DNA from: Cycloclasticus sp.
GTDB taxonomy: Bacteria > Pseudomonadota > Gammaproteobacteria > Methylococcales > Cycloclasticaceae
NCBI GenBank assembly: GCA_040743155.1
Contig: JBFLJU010000001.1
Coordinates: 2,229,144 to 2,293,143, forward strand
Length of the DNA stretch: 64,000 bases
Reading direction: 5' to 3'
Position 1 is the stretch's first letter; each line of letters starts with the position of its first letter. Position numbers and translations under genes: made by a program. This document shows, piece after piece, positions 43,359 to 53,800 of this stretch. The notes below the pieces were generated by a model. The model did not search any database. It saw only the letters and a program-made list of their open reading frames with translations, and was not told the origin of the DNA.

Positions 43359-44306
43359 TTATTCCATTAGCTCACTAATTGAAATTTTTGTGATTCCACC
43401 TGCCATCGACGATAGATAGGCGTTATCGCCTTGAATCGCTACCGCGGTATAGTCCACACGGCTCTTATTCTCTATCTTTTTAATCAATTGCCCCTTCTCA
43501 TCAACCGCTAGGATAATGCCACCACGTCCTACAATTAATACACTTTTCGCATCAGCTGTTGTTGCGGAGTCGAGTAAGAATTGATCTGTTTGCGTATCAA
43601 TCTTGCTCCATTCTAGTGATTCAGAATTAATCTGATATAAATTACCGCTCATGCCGAACGCTATAAATTGCTCGGCCACACTAGAAACGCCAAAGAAAGA
43701 TCCCTCGTAAGGAGAAGGCACAACTTGCCAATCGCTCATTCCATCTTTTGAATAAAAAACACCGCCACGCTCTGCCACAACAAGTGAAGCATTGCCGACC
43801 TTCTCGAGTGCAAATAAATGGTTCTGGTACCAATCTTCCACCGCCAGTAAAGTGACGTTCCAAGACTCACCAGCATTTTCAGTTATCCACAACTCACCAT
43901 CGGTTCCTAGTACATAACCAACTTGCGGGCTAACAAAGTTTACCGACATATAAAAGCGTTCTTCTTCTGGCTTATAATTATCGACAACCCAAGTCGCCCC
44001 ACCGTCAGTGCTATGTAAAATGGTCGACTCATGGCCGACAATCCAACCTTCCGTTTTCGAAGCAAATGATATCCCCGTTAAGGTGACATCGACTGGTGAT
44101 TTAATCTGTTGCCATGAATCACCATTATCGCTCGAGCTGAGTATGATACCCCTCTCACCCACTGCATAAACCTTAGCTTCATGCACCTCTAAGTCGAGGA
44201 AAATTGCTTTCGTTGATAAAGGCAGCTCTAACGCAGGCCGAGGCAATGTTTCTGCAAAGGCAGAACTTCCCATCATCAAAGATAAGCAAAAAATAATTCT
44301 GAACAT
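43359..44306 (-). CDS. Ycf48-like exported beta-propeller protein
   Basis: The 315-residue protein has a signal peptide (about residues 1-18, ending AFA). The mature part is built from repeats carrying BNR/Asp-box motifs: SSDNGDSWQQI, STDGGATWVVD, TENAGESWNVT and SKDGMSDWQVV, plus VGERGIIL and VGRGGIIL strands. Together they predict a six- or seven-bladed beta-propeller related to photosystem assembly factor Ycf48. In non-photosynthetic bacteria these genes accompany DUF1302, DUF1329 and MMPL genes, and the role is unknown. A periplasmic docking or assembly factor for the RND protein is a reasonable inference. Confidence 0.87.
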   Translation of the reverse strand: MFRIIFCLSLMMGSSAFAETLPRPALELPLSTKAIFLDLEVHEAKVYAVGERGIILSSSDNGDSWQQIKSPVDVTLTGISFASKTEGWIVGHESTILHSTDGGATWVVDNYKPEEERFYMSVNFVSPQVGYVLGTDGELWITENAGESWNVTLLAVEDWYQNHLFALEKVGNASLVVAERGGVFYSKDGMSDWQVVPSPYEGSFFGVSSVAEQFIAFGMSGNLYQINSESLEWSKIDTQTDQFLLDSATTADAKSVLIVGRGGIILAVDEKGQLIKKIENKSRVDYTAVAIQGDNAYLSSMAGGITKISISELME

Positions 44307-44327
44307 CGTGTTATTCCCTATGAATTT

Positions 44328-44363
44328 AAAAAAAAAACCGAGGCTAACATGAGCTAGCCCCGG
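44328..44363 (-). terminator. Intrinsic terminator after the second DUF1329 gene
   Basis: On the minus strand CCGGGGCTA...TAGCCTCGG forms a stem of eight paired bases with one A-C mismatch (44338-44363). A run of nine or ten T follows. It lies between DUF1329 (ends 44397) and the Ycf48-like gene, so the upstream pair may be made in larger amounts than the downstream genes. Confidence 0.7.
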
Positions 44364-44396
44364 CCTTAATCTAATTACTTAATATGACGTTTGATC

Positions 44397-45857
44397 TTAT
44401 CTACGACCAAATTTTCTTAAGCCTTGAGGCGTAAAGATATCGATATTGAAACCAATATCTGCTTCTTTAGAAGTGATTTTTGGTGCGCCAAAGCCCATTT
44501 CTTCACCCGCTTGGAACATCCAGTAAGGGAAAGTTGTATAACGACCATTAATCAAATCCTGCTGCATATCACCAACCGGTGTAGTGATGTTTGCGCCTGG
44601 GAAGAAGACGTTATATTGCTCACCAACTCTCCATAAACGGTCTTTTGCATCATAAGCTTCAAAGCCTAGACCAACCCAAGTGTCTTCATCAAAATAAGAT
44701 GTATGACGTTTATAAAGATGACGTTGCCCTGATTTTAGCGTTGAATCCACAGCCCAAACACGGTGTAATTCATAACGAATCATGTCTTGATTAACGTGAT
44801 CTTCGCCAAAAATTGCATCAAATTCTGTGTCTTTATTGGTCAACTTATAGTTGTTATAAGGCACAAACATTTCTTTTCTGACTGGCGCTTTAAAGTCAAA
44901 CCTTGTGTTCTTGCCGCCAAAATAATGCATCCAACGACTCGCTACCGTACGCTGACCATCCGAAGCAAACGAAGGGCTATCGTGGAAACCAATTTCAGGT
45001 GCTTTACGCACACGACGTTGACCTGGGATATACAGGTAAGTTTGGAAGTCAAAGTTTTGGATAGAGTTACAACCACCGAAAATCAAACCTGATGAGCGAG
45101 GTGGCTTTTCAACCTGCCATGAATCACAAAGAGCCGCAACACCTTCACGGTTAAACCACTTAATGCTTCTAACTTTAGAGTCTGCAGGGAACCAATACGG
45201 AAAGATTTGGCGCTGACGCATAATTACGTCAGTACGGTTACCGTTAGAATCAATTAACGCACCATTGATCATTTGATCGACAGAAATACCTTTAAATGCA
45301 AAATAGTGGTTATACGCTGCTTCTGCACCTGTTTTAGGAATTGGAAAAGGAATACCGCCACCAGCGATTTCATCCTTCAAACAAACCCTACTTTCTGTGC
45401 CAAACTCATCGCACATCTGTACATTTTTCGCTTGCGCTAAAGTCGCATCATATACCCAAGAATCGTATGCACCCGTTCTATGACTTGGGTATACATTCAT
45501 TTTGTAGGTATCAGGGTACTGCTTAAACAAACCAATTTGACCCGGCGATAACTTATCCGCATATTCCGTATAGTTAGACGCTGTGATGGTAAACAACGGC
45601 TTTTCATCCGCAAAAGGGTCTGCCAGACTATTGCTCTCTGTTGCGTCTGCGCCTTTCATCGGCACACTGCTCCACGCTGGGATAGTGCCATCAGCATTTC
45701 CTGCACGAATCGCACCCATTGGCGTCAATTCAGTCCCTTCTATGCCTACCTTAGCCTGCTCAGTTGCATCTAGTTGTGCAAAAGCAATGCTGGGTAATAA
45801 AGCTGCAGACAGAACAAGCGCTGAAGCTTTTTTTACGTTAAAACTTAATAAATTCAT
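44397..45857 (-). CDS. DUF1329 periplasmic protein (cluster C copy)
   Basis: This is a 486-residue exported protein with a signal peptide (about residues 1-27). It shares the DUF1329 signatures of its paralogue at 21458-22921: TELTPMGAIRAGNADGTIP, GGGIPFPIPKTG, YIPGQRRVRKAPEIGFHDS and FTPQGLRKFGRR at the C-terminus. The two copies can be aligned along their whole length by eye. A LolB-like hydrophobic-ligand carrier in the periplasm is the likely fold. It is preceded by its DUF1302 partner and followed, past a terminator, by the Ycf48-like gene. Confidence 0.88.
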   Translation of the reverse strand: MNLLSFNVKKASALVLSAALLPSIAFAQLDATEQAKVGIEGTELTPMGAIRAGNADGTIPAWSSVPMKGADATESNSLADPFADEKPLFTITASNYTEYADKLSPGQIGLFKQYPDTYKMNVYPSHRTGAYDSWVYDATLAQAKNVQMCDEFGTESRVCLKDEIAGGGIPFPIPKTGAEAAYNHYFAFKGISVDQMINGALIDSNGNRTDVIMRQRQIFPYWFPADSKVRSIKWFNREGVAALCDSWQVEKPPRSSGLIFGGCNSIQNFDFQTYLYIPGQRRVRKAPEIGFHDSPSFASDGQRTVASRWMHYFGGKNTRFDFKAPVRKEMFVPYNNYKLTNKDTEFDAIFGEDHVNQDMIRYELHRVWAVDSTLKSGQRHLYKRHTSYFDEDTWVGLGFEAYDAKDRLWRVGEQYNVFFPGANITTPVGDMQQDLINGRYTTFPYWMFQAGEEMGFGAPKITSKEADIGFNIDIFTPQGLRKFGRR

Positions 45858-45904
45858 TATTATCTCCTTAAACTACTTTTTATATTGTCAATGCTAAGCG
45901 ACTC

Positions 45905-47593
45905 TTAGAAAGAGTAACTTATGTTAGCTTGAACAAAGTCACGATCAGAACGGCCATTTAGACGACCACCCGCTTGGTTAGCCATCGCCTCTGCACCGTC
46001 AAACATGGTCCAGCTGACGCCACCTACCCACGTGCCACCACCGTAACCAAAATTCACACCCAGTGTTAATGCTTTTCTATCATCCACAAACAAAGGAACG
46101 ATCTCGTTAGACACACCTTCCACATCATATTTAAACGCCACAAAAGGTGAAACTGACGCCACATTAAACAAAGCTGCTTCATATGTAAGTGATTGTTTCA
46201 CTTGGAAGCCCCAGAAGTGTTCAGTAACCTGCGGATTAAAAACTGTTCTAAACGGCCCAACCAGTGCTTCATTCTTTTTAGGTAAGCCATCAATCCAGCC
46301 ATAAGCGACTTCTGCTAAGGTGCTATTCGCATCGGCACCCATGAAGCCAACACCCCAAATACGCTGAAAGGTCATTTGTAATTGATGTCGGTCAACTTCG
46401 TCATAACCTTTTATTGCATCACCTTGAACACATGTTCCACAATTCACATTAAAAAATGGCCCTGCACCTAGACCATTTAAAACAGGTCCTGTCATTTGAA
46501 TAGGCGCATCTTTTCTTACGTGGTATTCACCCGCAATTACCCAGCCTTCGACATTAGTATTAAAGGAAACACCATAGCGTTCGATATTCTCCTTATACTC
46601 CAAAAAGAAAGTGCCTGTATTGTAATAGGTTGAAATCATTGGCACATGGTCATGAAGGTTTTGGTAATAGAAAGCTATTTCACTACCGTTGAACAGGCCT
46701 GGAATGAATTTCCTTATAGCCAAACCATACTGGCCACCTTCGGCAAATTTATCACCTACCCTAACTAGGGAACCGCCAACCAAACCACAATCATCAAGCC
46801 CATCAGGCGCAATACAAGCACCTCCAGGCGCACCAAATGGAAGCGTTGCTGCTCCTGATGCAATTCCACCCACAGCTCCATCTCCTGCAGTATCAAATCC
46901 ACCGCCTGCACCTACAGCATCCAAAGTGGTAAAGAATGAACCCGCTGGATCTAACTGAATTTGGTCAAACTCAAACAGATAAAAAGACTCAACGGTCCAC
47001 TCATCACCTATATTCCATGAAATGTAGGCAGCATTTGTACCAATAAAAGCATCTTTAAGCGCTCGACCTGGCTGTCTTAATTTATTTAAGTCAACGGTAT
47101 TAATGTCATTAATTGAACCTTGAATAAAGGTATTTTCACCCCAACTAATAACTTGCTTACCAAGCCTTATATTGACTTGATCATTATCACCGAAATAGCC
47201 ATAGACCATTAAATCTGTGAGTGAAAAATCTCTAGCTAATTTATCATGCGCTTGATCAGCTAAATCTTTATTATCATAAACATGATCGTAAAAATAGTTG
47301 CCCCGCGCCAGCATGCCATAGTCGCCATACTCTACACTTAGAGTACTAGAGCCACGAATAGCGTTACTGAATATATCACCTGCATCTTTAGAAATTCTAT
47401 TTCCGTGCGCGCCCATTTTGTCATGGTCCGCATCTTCTGTACGCGCCGCAATAGCGTATGTTATATCGGTATCAAGCGACCCACGAATGTCTCCATGATG
47501 GAAACTAAACGCTTGCGCCGTACCGGCTTGCGATAATAAAAGCGCGGTACCTAGAGCAGCACCGACGCCTGATTTTATAAATGGTTTTTTCAT
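45905..47593 (-). CDS. DUF1302 outer-membrane beta-barrel protein (cluster C copy)
   Basis: The start is set at ATG 47591-47593 (MKKPFIKSG, with AGGGGGAA upstream), giving 562 residues. The open frame extends ten codons further but those do not belong to a signal peptide. Residues 1-29 form the signal peptide, ending AQA. It shares GSLDTDITYAIAARTE, RLGKQVISWGENTF and NDINTVDLNKLRQPG with the first DUF1302 protein and ends DFVQANISYSF. It has an extra Gly/Ala-rich loop near residue 240-270 (FGAPGGACIAPDG). A barrel for hydrophobic substrates in the outer membrane is inferred. Confidence 0.88.
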   Translation of the reverse strand: MKKPFIKSGVGAALGTALLLSQAGTAQAFSFHHGDIRGSLDTDITYAIAARTEDADHDKMGAHGNRISKDAGDIFSNAIRGSSTLSVEYGDYGMLARGNYFYDHVYDNKDLADQAHDKLARDFSLTDLMVYGYFGDNDQVNIRLGKQVISWGENTFIQGSINDINTVDLNKLRQPGRALKDAFIGTNAAYISWNIGDEWTVESFYLFEFDQIQLDPAGSFFTTLDAVGAGGGFDTAGDGAVGGIASGAATLPFGAPGGACIAPDGLDDCGLVGGSLVRVGDKFAEGGQYGLAIRKFIPGLFNGSEIAFYYQNLHDHVPMISTYYNTGTFFLEYKENIERYGVSFNTNVEGWVIAGEYHVRKDAPIQMTGPVLNGLGAGPFFNVNCGTCVQGDAIKGYDEVDRHQLQMTFQRIWGVGFMGADANSTLAEVAYGWIDGLPKKNEALVGPFRTVFNPQVTEHFWGFQVKQSLTYEAALFNVASVSPFVAFKYDVEGVSNEIVPLFVDDRKALTLGVNFGYGGGTWVGGVSWTMFDGAEAMANQAGGRLNGRSDRDFVQANISYSF

Positions 47594-47758
47594 AAACTTC
47601 CCCCTGTTAGATTTTGTACACACCTTTTTACATTAGTGTTGCAAGAAAGCTACACCCAGTTCAGGAGAAGCCGTAACAGAATTTGTTCAAAAAATTGACT
47701 TAAATCATTTTAAACTTGCACTTTTTTAAAGCAAGTTTGGTAAGGAGGGGCTTATAAC
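47594..47758. promoter_or_regulatory. Intergenic region before DUF1302 (cluster C) with glmS terminator and shared motif
   Basis: On the minus strand, beyond the glmS stop, AAACTTGC/GCAAGTTT (47712-47719 with 47731-47738) forms an 8-bp hairpin followed by TTTAAAATG, a weak terminator. The same stretch carries TTAAATCATTTTAA (47700-47713), identical to a 14-base motif upstream of the AlkB-like gene. Confidence 0.5.
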
Positions 47759-49591
47759 TTATTCAACTGTCACTGATTTAGCTAAGTTTCGAGGCTGGTC
47801 AACATCCGTACCCTTCAATAAAGCCACATGATAAGCCAGTAGTTGAAGTGGCACTGTATAGATAATCGGCGCCACTATTTCACTTATTTCTGAAACTCGG
47901 ATAATCCTTAAACCTTCAGCTTCTTCAAAGGCAGCGTGTACGTCGGCAAACACAAAAAGTTCACCACCTCGAGCTTGCACCTCTTGCAGGTTCGATTTAA
48001 GTTTTTCGAGTAAATCATTATTCGGCGCTACTGCGACCACCGGCATTTGCTCATCGACCAACGCTAACGGCCCGTGTTTTAACTCGCCTGCAGGATAGGC
48101 TTCTGCATGAATATATGAGATTTCTTTTAGCTTTAGAGCGCCCTCCATTGCAACCGGGTATTGTTCACCACGGCCTAAAAACAGCGCGTTATTTTTATCG
48201 CCAAACTTTTTTGCGAACTCAATGATTTCTGGTTCCAGTCGCAGTACTTCGGCAACTTGCTCAGGTAATACTTCCAACTGTTTGACAATCTCAACTTGTT
48301 TCTTGTCATCAATTTTATGGTGCTTACCCAACGCAATCACCAGTAGTAAAAGCGCCGTTAATTGTGTCGTAAAGGCCTTGGTGGAGGCAACGCCAATTTC
48401 TGGCCCCGCTTTCGTCATTAGTGCCCACTCCGACTCTCGAACCAACGAACTTTCCGGCACGTTACAGATTGTTAAAGTATGCGCGTAACCCAGTTCGGCC
48501 GATGCCTGAAGTGCGGCTAAGGTATCGGCTGTTTCACCTGATTGTGAAATCGTTACAAACAATGTTTTATGGTTGACGATATGTGGGCGATACCTAAACT
48601 CACTCGCCACCTCAATATGACATGGTAAGCCTGCGACAGATTCAAACCAATACTTTGCAACTAGTCCTGCGTGATAACTGGTTCCACAAGCCACTATTTG
48701 CACTTCCTGAATACTTTTAAATGCCTCTTCTGCCTCTTCTCCAAAACAACTTGTTAATACACGGCCATTTGCAATACGACCATCTAACGTATGTTTAAGT
48801 ACAGCTGCCTGCTCAAAAATTTCTTTTTGCATATAATGATCATATTCACCCAGACCCGTTATATCAGCTTGTAATTTCGTTTTATTGATTTTACGCGTGA
48901 CCTTTTTGCCGACGGCATTGTATATAGTGACATTCGCATGACTAATATCTGCCACATCACCATCTTCTAAATAGATAAACCGTTCTGCCTCACCTAATAA
49001 CGCAAATACATCCGAGGCGATAAAGTGTTCCTTATCACCAATACCAATAACTAAGGGGCTGCCCTTTCTCACCGCAATCAGGCGGTCTGTATTTCCATTT
49101 TCTACTACACCCAATGCATAGGCACCATCCAATAACTTTACCGTATCTTGGACCGCCGCCAGTAAATCGTTGTTATTTTTGTACGCGTCATATACCGCAT
49201 GGACGATCACTTCGCTATCTGTTTCTGAGTCAAACGAATGTCCGCGTTCCAATTGTTGCTTACGCAGCAACTCGTGATTTTCAATAATACCGTTATGGAC
49301 TAACGCTATGTTTTCACACACGTGCGGGTGCGCATTAACTTCCGAGGGCACGCCGTGTGTTGCCCAACGTGTATGCGCGATACCACAAAAGCCGGATAGG
49401 GGTTTTTGTTCAATCAACTTCTCAAGGTTGTTGACCTTGCCTTCTGTTCGACGCCTCGCTATTTCAGCATTATTTTCTGAAATGACTGCGACACCAGCCG
49501 AGTCATAGCCTCGATACTCTAGCCTTTGTAAGCCCTTTACAAGAACATCTGTAATATCTCTTTGCGCTACTGCACCAACTATTCCGCACAT
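47759..49591 (-). CDS. glmS: Glutamine-fructose-6-phosphate aminotransferase
   Basis: GlmS makes glucosamine-6-phosphate, the first step to UDP-GlcNAc. The 610-residue protein starts MCGIVGAVAQRD with the catalytic Cys right after Met, has the N-terminal glutaminase domain with HTRWATHG, then two SIS domains (SQSGETADTLAAL; STKAFTTQ) and ends LAKSVTVE as usual. It lies 11 bases after glmU, so the two last steps of the pathway flank one another. No glmS ribozyme is visible; that is expected only in Gram-positive relatives. Confidence 0.97.
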   Translation of the reverse strand: MCGIVGAVAQRDITDVLVKGLQRLEYRGYDSAGVAVISENNAEIARRRTEGKVNNLEKLIEQKPLSGFCGIAHTRWATHGVPSEVNAHPHVCENIALVHNGIIENHELLRKQQLERGHSFDSETDSEVIVHAVYDAYKNNNDLLAAVQDTVKLLDGAYALGVVENGNTDRLIAVRKGSPLVIGIGDKEHFIASDVFALLGEAERFIYLEDGDVADISHANVTIYNAVGKKVTRKINKTKLQADITGLGEYDHYMQKEIFEQAAVLKHTLDGRIANGRVLTSCFGEEAEEAFKSIQEVQIVACGTSYHAGLVAKYWFESVAGLPCHIEVASEFRYRPHIVNHKTLFVTISQSGETADTLAALQASAELGYAHTLTICNVPESSLVRESEWALMTKAGPEIGVASTKAFTTQLTALLLLVIALGKHHKIDDKKQVEIVKQLEVLPEQVAEVLRLEPEIIEFAKKFGDKNNALFLGRGEQYPVAMEGALKLKEISYIHAEAYPAGELKHGPLALVDEQMPVVAVAPNNDLLEKLKSNLQEVQARGGELFVFADVHAAFEEAEGLRIIRVSEISEIVAPIIYTVPLQLLAYHVALLKGTDVDQPRNLAKSVTVE

Positions 49592-49602
49592 ATAAGTCCT
49601 TT

Positions 49603-50961
49603 TTAACCCTTCGTTGGCTTCTTCCAGCCATTTAATGTTATTTGTTTCGCTCGAGTAACCGTTAGCGCATCGGCTGGAGCGTTCTTTGATAGCGTTGTAC
49701 CTGCGCCTAATGTTGCCCCAGAGCCAATGGTAATAGGCGCAACTAATTGTGTTCCTGAACCAATAAATGCACCGTCTTCGATGTCGGTTTTATGTTTATT
49801 AACGCCGTCATAATTACAAGTGATGGTGCCAGCACCAATATTCACATTTTTACCGACCTGCGCATCACCTATATAACTCAAGTGATTAATTTTAGAGCCA
49901 TCACCTACGGTTGTTTTTTTGACCTCAACAAAGTTTCCAATATGAACGTTTTTCGCAAGTTCCGCACCCGGCCTAAGTCTCGCAAAAGGCCCAATTGTAC
50001 TGCCTTTACCAACCACGCAATCTTCTAAAACAGAGTTCGCTTTAATCACAACTCCATCGCCAATTACTGCATTTTGTATCACACAATTTGGCCCAATATG
50101 AACATCACTACCAATGCTTACACAGCCTTCAAATACATTATTTATATCAATATAAATGTCTGTCCCCGTTAAATTTAATTCACCACGAACGTCAATTCTT
50201 GCCTTATCTGCCAGCGTTACGCCTAAATCCATCAATTCATCAGCCTTAATAAGCTGGTAGTGCCTTTCCAGTTCATTAAGCTGTACTTTAGAATTAACAC
50301 CTTGCACTTCAAATTCATTTTCTGGCTGTATAGTATTAATGTAAATACCATCGTTAACAGCCATTTCGATAATATCTGTTAAATAGTATTCAGCTTGCGC
50401 ATTGTTATTGTTTAGCTTATCCAGCCAGCCTAGCAATAACTCGCCATTTACCGCCATGATACCCGTATTTACTTCATCAATTAACAGTTCGGCTGCGGAG
50501 GCGTCTTTTTGCTCTACTATTTTAGTGACCTTGTCACCCACCCTGACAATTCGCCCATACCCTGTTGGATCATCAAGGGTTACAGTTAGCAGTGACATAG
50601 CGCTGTTATCGATATTTTCTATCATTTCAGCCAGTGTTTTCTTCTTCAGAAGCGGAACATCGCCGTATAAAATTAAGACAATATCATCGTGATGAATATA
50701 ATCAGCTGCCTGTTTTACCGCGTGTCCCGTGCCTAATTGCTCTACTTGTTCAACCCATGTGATATCAAACTGTGAATGTGCTTGCTTGACTTGCTCACCA
50801 TCATGGCCGTAAACCACAACAGTATTACTGTTTAAGTCTGCTACTGATTCAACGACGTGTTGCAGCATCGGTTTCCCGGCTATTTTATGTAGCACCTTAG
50901 CTTTGGTTGACTTCATCCGCGTGCCTTTACCAGCGGCAAGTATGATTGTTTTTATATTCAT
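49603..50961 (-). CDS. glmU: Bifunctional GlcNAc-1-P uridyltransferase / GlcN-1-P acetyltransferase
   Basis: GlmU makes UDP-GlcNAc for cell wall and LPS. The 452-residue protein has the N-terminal pyrophosphorylase domain with LAAGKGTRMKS (residues 8-18) and the C-terminal left-handed beta-helix with hexapeptide repeats (VHIGPNCVIQ, IGPFARLRPGAEL, NHLSYIGDAQVG). It ends VTRAKQITLNGWKKP. It lies beyond the atp operon terminator in the same direction, the standard atp-glmU-glmS order. Its own promoter would lie in the 50962-51000 gap. Confidence 0.97.
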   Translation of the reverse strand: MNIKTIILAAGKGTRMKSTKAKVLHKIAGKPMLQHVVESVADLNSNTVVVYGHDGEQVKQAHSQFDITWVEQVEQLGTGHAVKQAADYIHHDDIVLILYGDVPLLKKKTLAEMIENIDNSAMSLLTVTLDDPTGYGRIVRVGDKVTKIVEQKDASAAELLIDEVNTGIMAVNGELLLGWLDKLNNNNAQAEYYLTDIIEMAVNDGIYINTIQPENEFEVQGVNSKVQLNELERHYQLIKADELMDLGVTLADKARIDVRGELNLTGTDIYIDINNVFEGCVSIGSDVHIGPNCVIQNAVIGDGVVIKANSVLEDCVVGKGSTIGPFARLRPGAELAKNVHIGNFVEVKKTTVGDGSKINHLSYIGDAQVGKNVNIGAGTITCNYDGVNKHKTDIEDGAFIGSGTQLVAPITIGSGATLGAGTTLSKNAPADALTVTRAKQITLNGWKKPTKG

Positions 50962-51002
50962 TTTTGTGCTTATTTTAGTTTTTACTAGTTTAACAGGTAT
51001 AA

Positions 51003-51029
51003 AAAAACCCGCCTAATGAGCGGGTTTTT
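51003..51029 (-). terminator. Intrinsic terminator of the atp operon
   Basis: On the minus strand AAAAACCCGC-N7-GCGGGTTTTT forms a 10-bp stem (51003-51012 with 51020-51029) followed by a T-run. It sits 21 bases beyond the atpC stop. Confidence 0.9.
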
Positions 51030-51049
51030 AATTTTTTCAACAACTAGCT

Positions 51050-51466
51050 TTATCGCGTTTTTCTTAAACGACTTATCGCTTGTAATTGTGCAGCGGCTTC
51101 CGCTAATTCTGCTTGTGCCTTTGCAAAGTCAATATCTGATGATTTATCAGCCAACGCCTCTTCTGCACGTTTTTTAGCTTCTAGTGCTTTCGCTTCATCA
51201 AGGTCATCGGCTCTAATCGCAGTATCTGCTAATACTGTAACTATGTGCGGTTGCACTTCAAGTATTCCACCTGAAATAAAGAAATCCAACTCTTCTTTAC
51301 CGGTATTAACTCGAACTTCACCTGGCTTTAAGCGCGTAACAAGCGGTGCGTGGCGTGGTGCAATACCAAGTTCCCCCATCACACCCGGCGCAAAAACCAT
51401 TTCTGCAAGCCCAGAGTATATTGAAGCTTCAGCACTTACGATGTCTACATGGATTGTCATGCTCAT
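51050..51466 (-). CDS. atpC: ATP synthase F1 epsilon subunit
   Basis: This 138-residue subunit of the F1 central stalk inhibits ATP hydrolysis through its C-terminal helices. It begins [16 protein letters not shown], carries [26 protein letters not shown] ([14 protein letters not shown]) in the beta-sandwich and a charged helical tail rich in Ala/Lys/Glu. It is the last gene of the atp operon and lies 14 bases after atpD. Confidence 0.95.
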   Translation of the reverse strand: MSMTIHVDIVSAEASIYSGLAEMVFAPGVMGELGIAPRHAPLVTRLKPGEVRVNTGKEELDFFISGGILEVQPHIVTVLADTAIRADDLDEAKALEAKKRAEEALADKSSDIDFAKAQAELAEAAAQLQAISRLRKTR

Positions 51467-51480
51467 TTTAGACCCTTAAC

Positions 51481-52872
<1,392 letters not shown>

Positions 52873-52902
52873 TCAATAGTCTTAATTTAAATTCTTTTAT
52901 TA

Positions 52903-52915
52903 CCCTCAAAGAGGG
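52903..52915 (-). other. Small hairpin in the atpG-atpD gap
   Basis: CCCTC-TTT-GAGGG (5-bp stem, 3-base loop on the minus strand) is followed by TAATAAAAG, not a T-run. It may be an mRNA-processing or expression-tuning structure in the atp operon, but the evidence is only its shape. Confidence 0.35.
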
Positions 52916-52924
52916 AAATATTCT

Positions 52925-53788
52925 TTAAACCGCTGCTGCGCCAGCAACGATCTCCGATAGTTCTTGTGTAATTGATGCTTGCCTTGCTTTGTTATATATC
53001 AACTGCAATTCATCAATTAGCGTACCTGCGTTGTCAGACGCACTCTTCATAGCAACCATTCGTGCCGCTTGCTCACAAGCATTGTTTTCAAGCACCCCTT
53101 GGTAAACAAGAGACTCGATGTATCTGATCAATAATTGATCCAATACTTCTTTCGCATCAGGCTCATAAATATAATCCCAATGATGCGTTAAATGCTCGTC
53201 TAACTCTTCTGTGTAAACAGGTAACAACTGCGTCACTTCTGGTATTTGAGTCATCGTATTTACATAATCGTTATGGGCTATGTAAAAACGATCAATCTTA
53301 CCTTCGTCATACTCATTGAGCATGGTTTTAACAACGCCAATAATTTCTTCAATTGACGGCGTTTCACCTAAATGAGTGACAGAACCCAGTACATTGCCAC
53401 CTAATCGACCTAAAAAGCCTTCGCCTTTTGAACCGATAGAAGCCATAACAACTTCTGTTCCTTCTGCATCCCACTGTTTAAGCTGGCCTACAAATTTACG
53501 AAACAAATTAGAGTTCAAACCACCGCATAAGCCCCGATCACTGCTGATGAGAATAATGCCAACTCGTTTACACTCTCTGTCTGCTAAATAAGGGTGCTTA
53601 TACTCCGATCTAGCTTGCGCCAAATGACGAATAACCTGACCCATTTTTTTAGCATATGGACGAGCAGCCAAAACGCGTTCTTGTGTCTTACGCATTTTAC
53701 TTGCAGCGACCATTTCCATCGCACGCGTAATCTTCTGTGTACTTTGTACACTCGCGATTTTGGTTTTTATCTCTTTTCCGACTGCCAT
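52925..53788 (-). CDS. atpG: ATP synthase F1 gamma subunit
   Basis: This is the rotor shaft of F1 (287 residues). It has the long N-terminal helix [25 protein letters not shown] ([17 protein letters not shown]), the central [15 protein letters not shown] loop, and the C-terminal helix ending [20 protein letters not shown] ([15 protein letters not shown]). It lies 12 bases downstream of atpA. Confidence 0.96.
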   Translation of the reverse strand: MAVGKEIKTKIASVQSTQKITRAMEMVAASKMRKTQERVLAARPYAKKMGQVIRHLAQARSEYKHPYLADRECKRVGIILISSDRGLCGGLNSNLFRKFVGQLKQWDAEGTEVVMASIGSKGEGFLGRLGGNVLGSVTHLGETPSIEEIIGVVKTMLNEYDEGKIDRFYIAHNDYVNTMTQIPEVTQLLPVYTEELDEHLTHHWDYIYEPDAKEVLDQLLIRYIESLVYQGVLENNACEQAARMVAMKSASDNAGTLIDELQLIYNKARQASITQELSEIVAGAAAV

Positions 53789-53800
53789 AGCTTTTCTCGC

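Noticed and set aside
47600-47700. Sigma54-type GG/GC promoter upstream of the second DUF1302 gene
   Set aside because: The candidate GG and GC pairs are 12-13 bases apart instead of 10, so the pattern does not fit.
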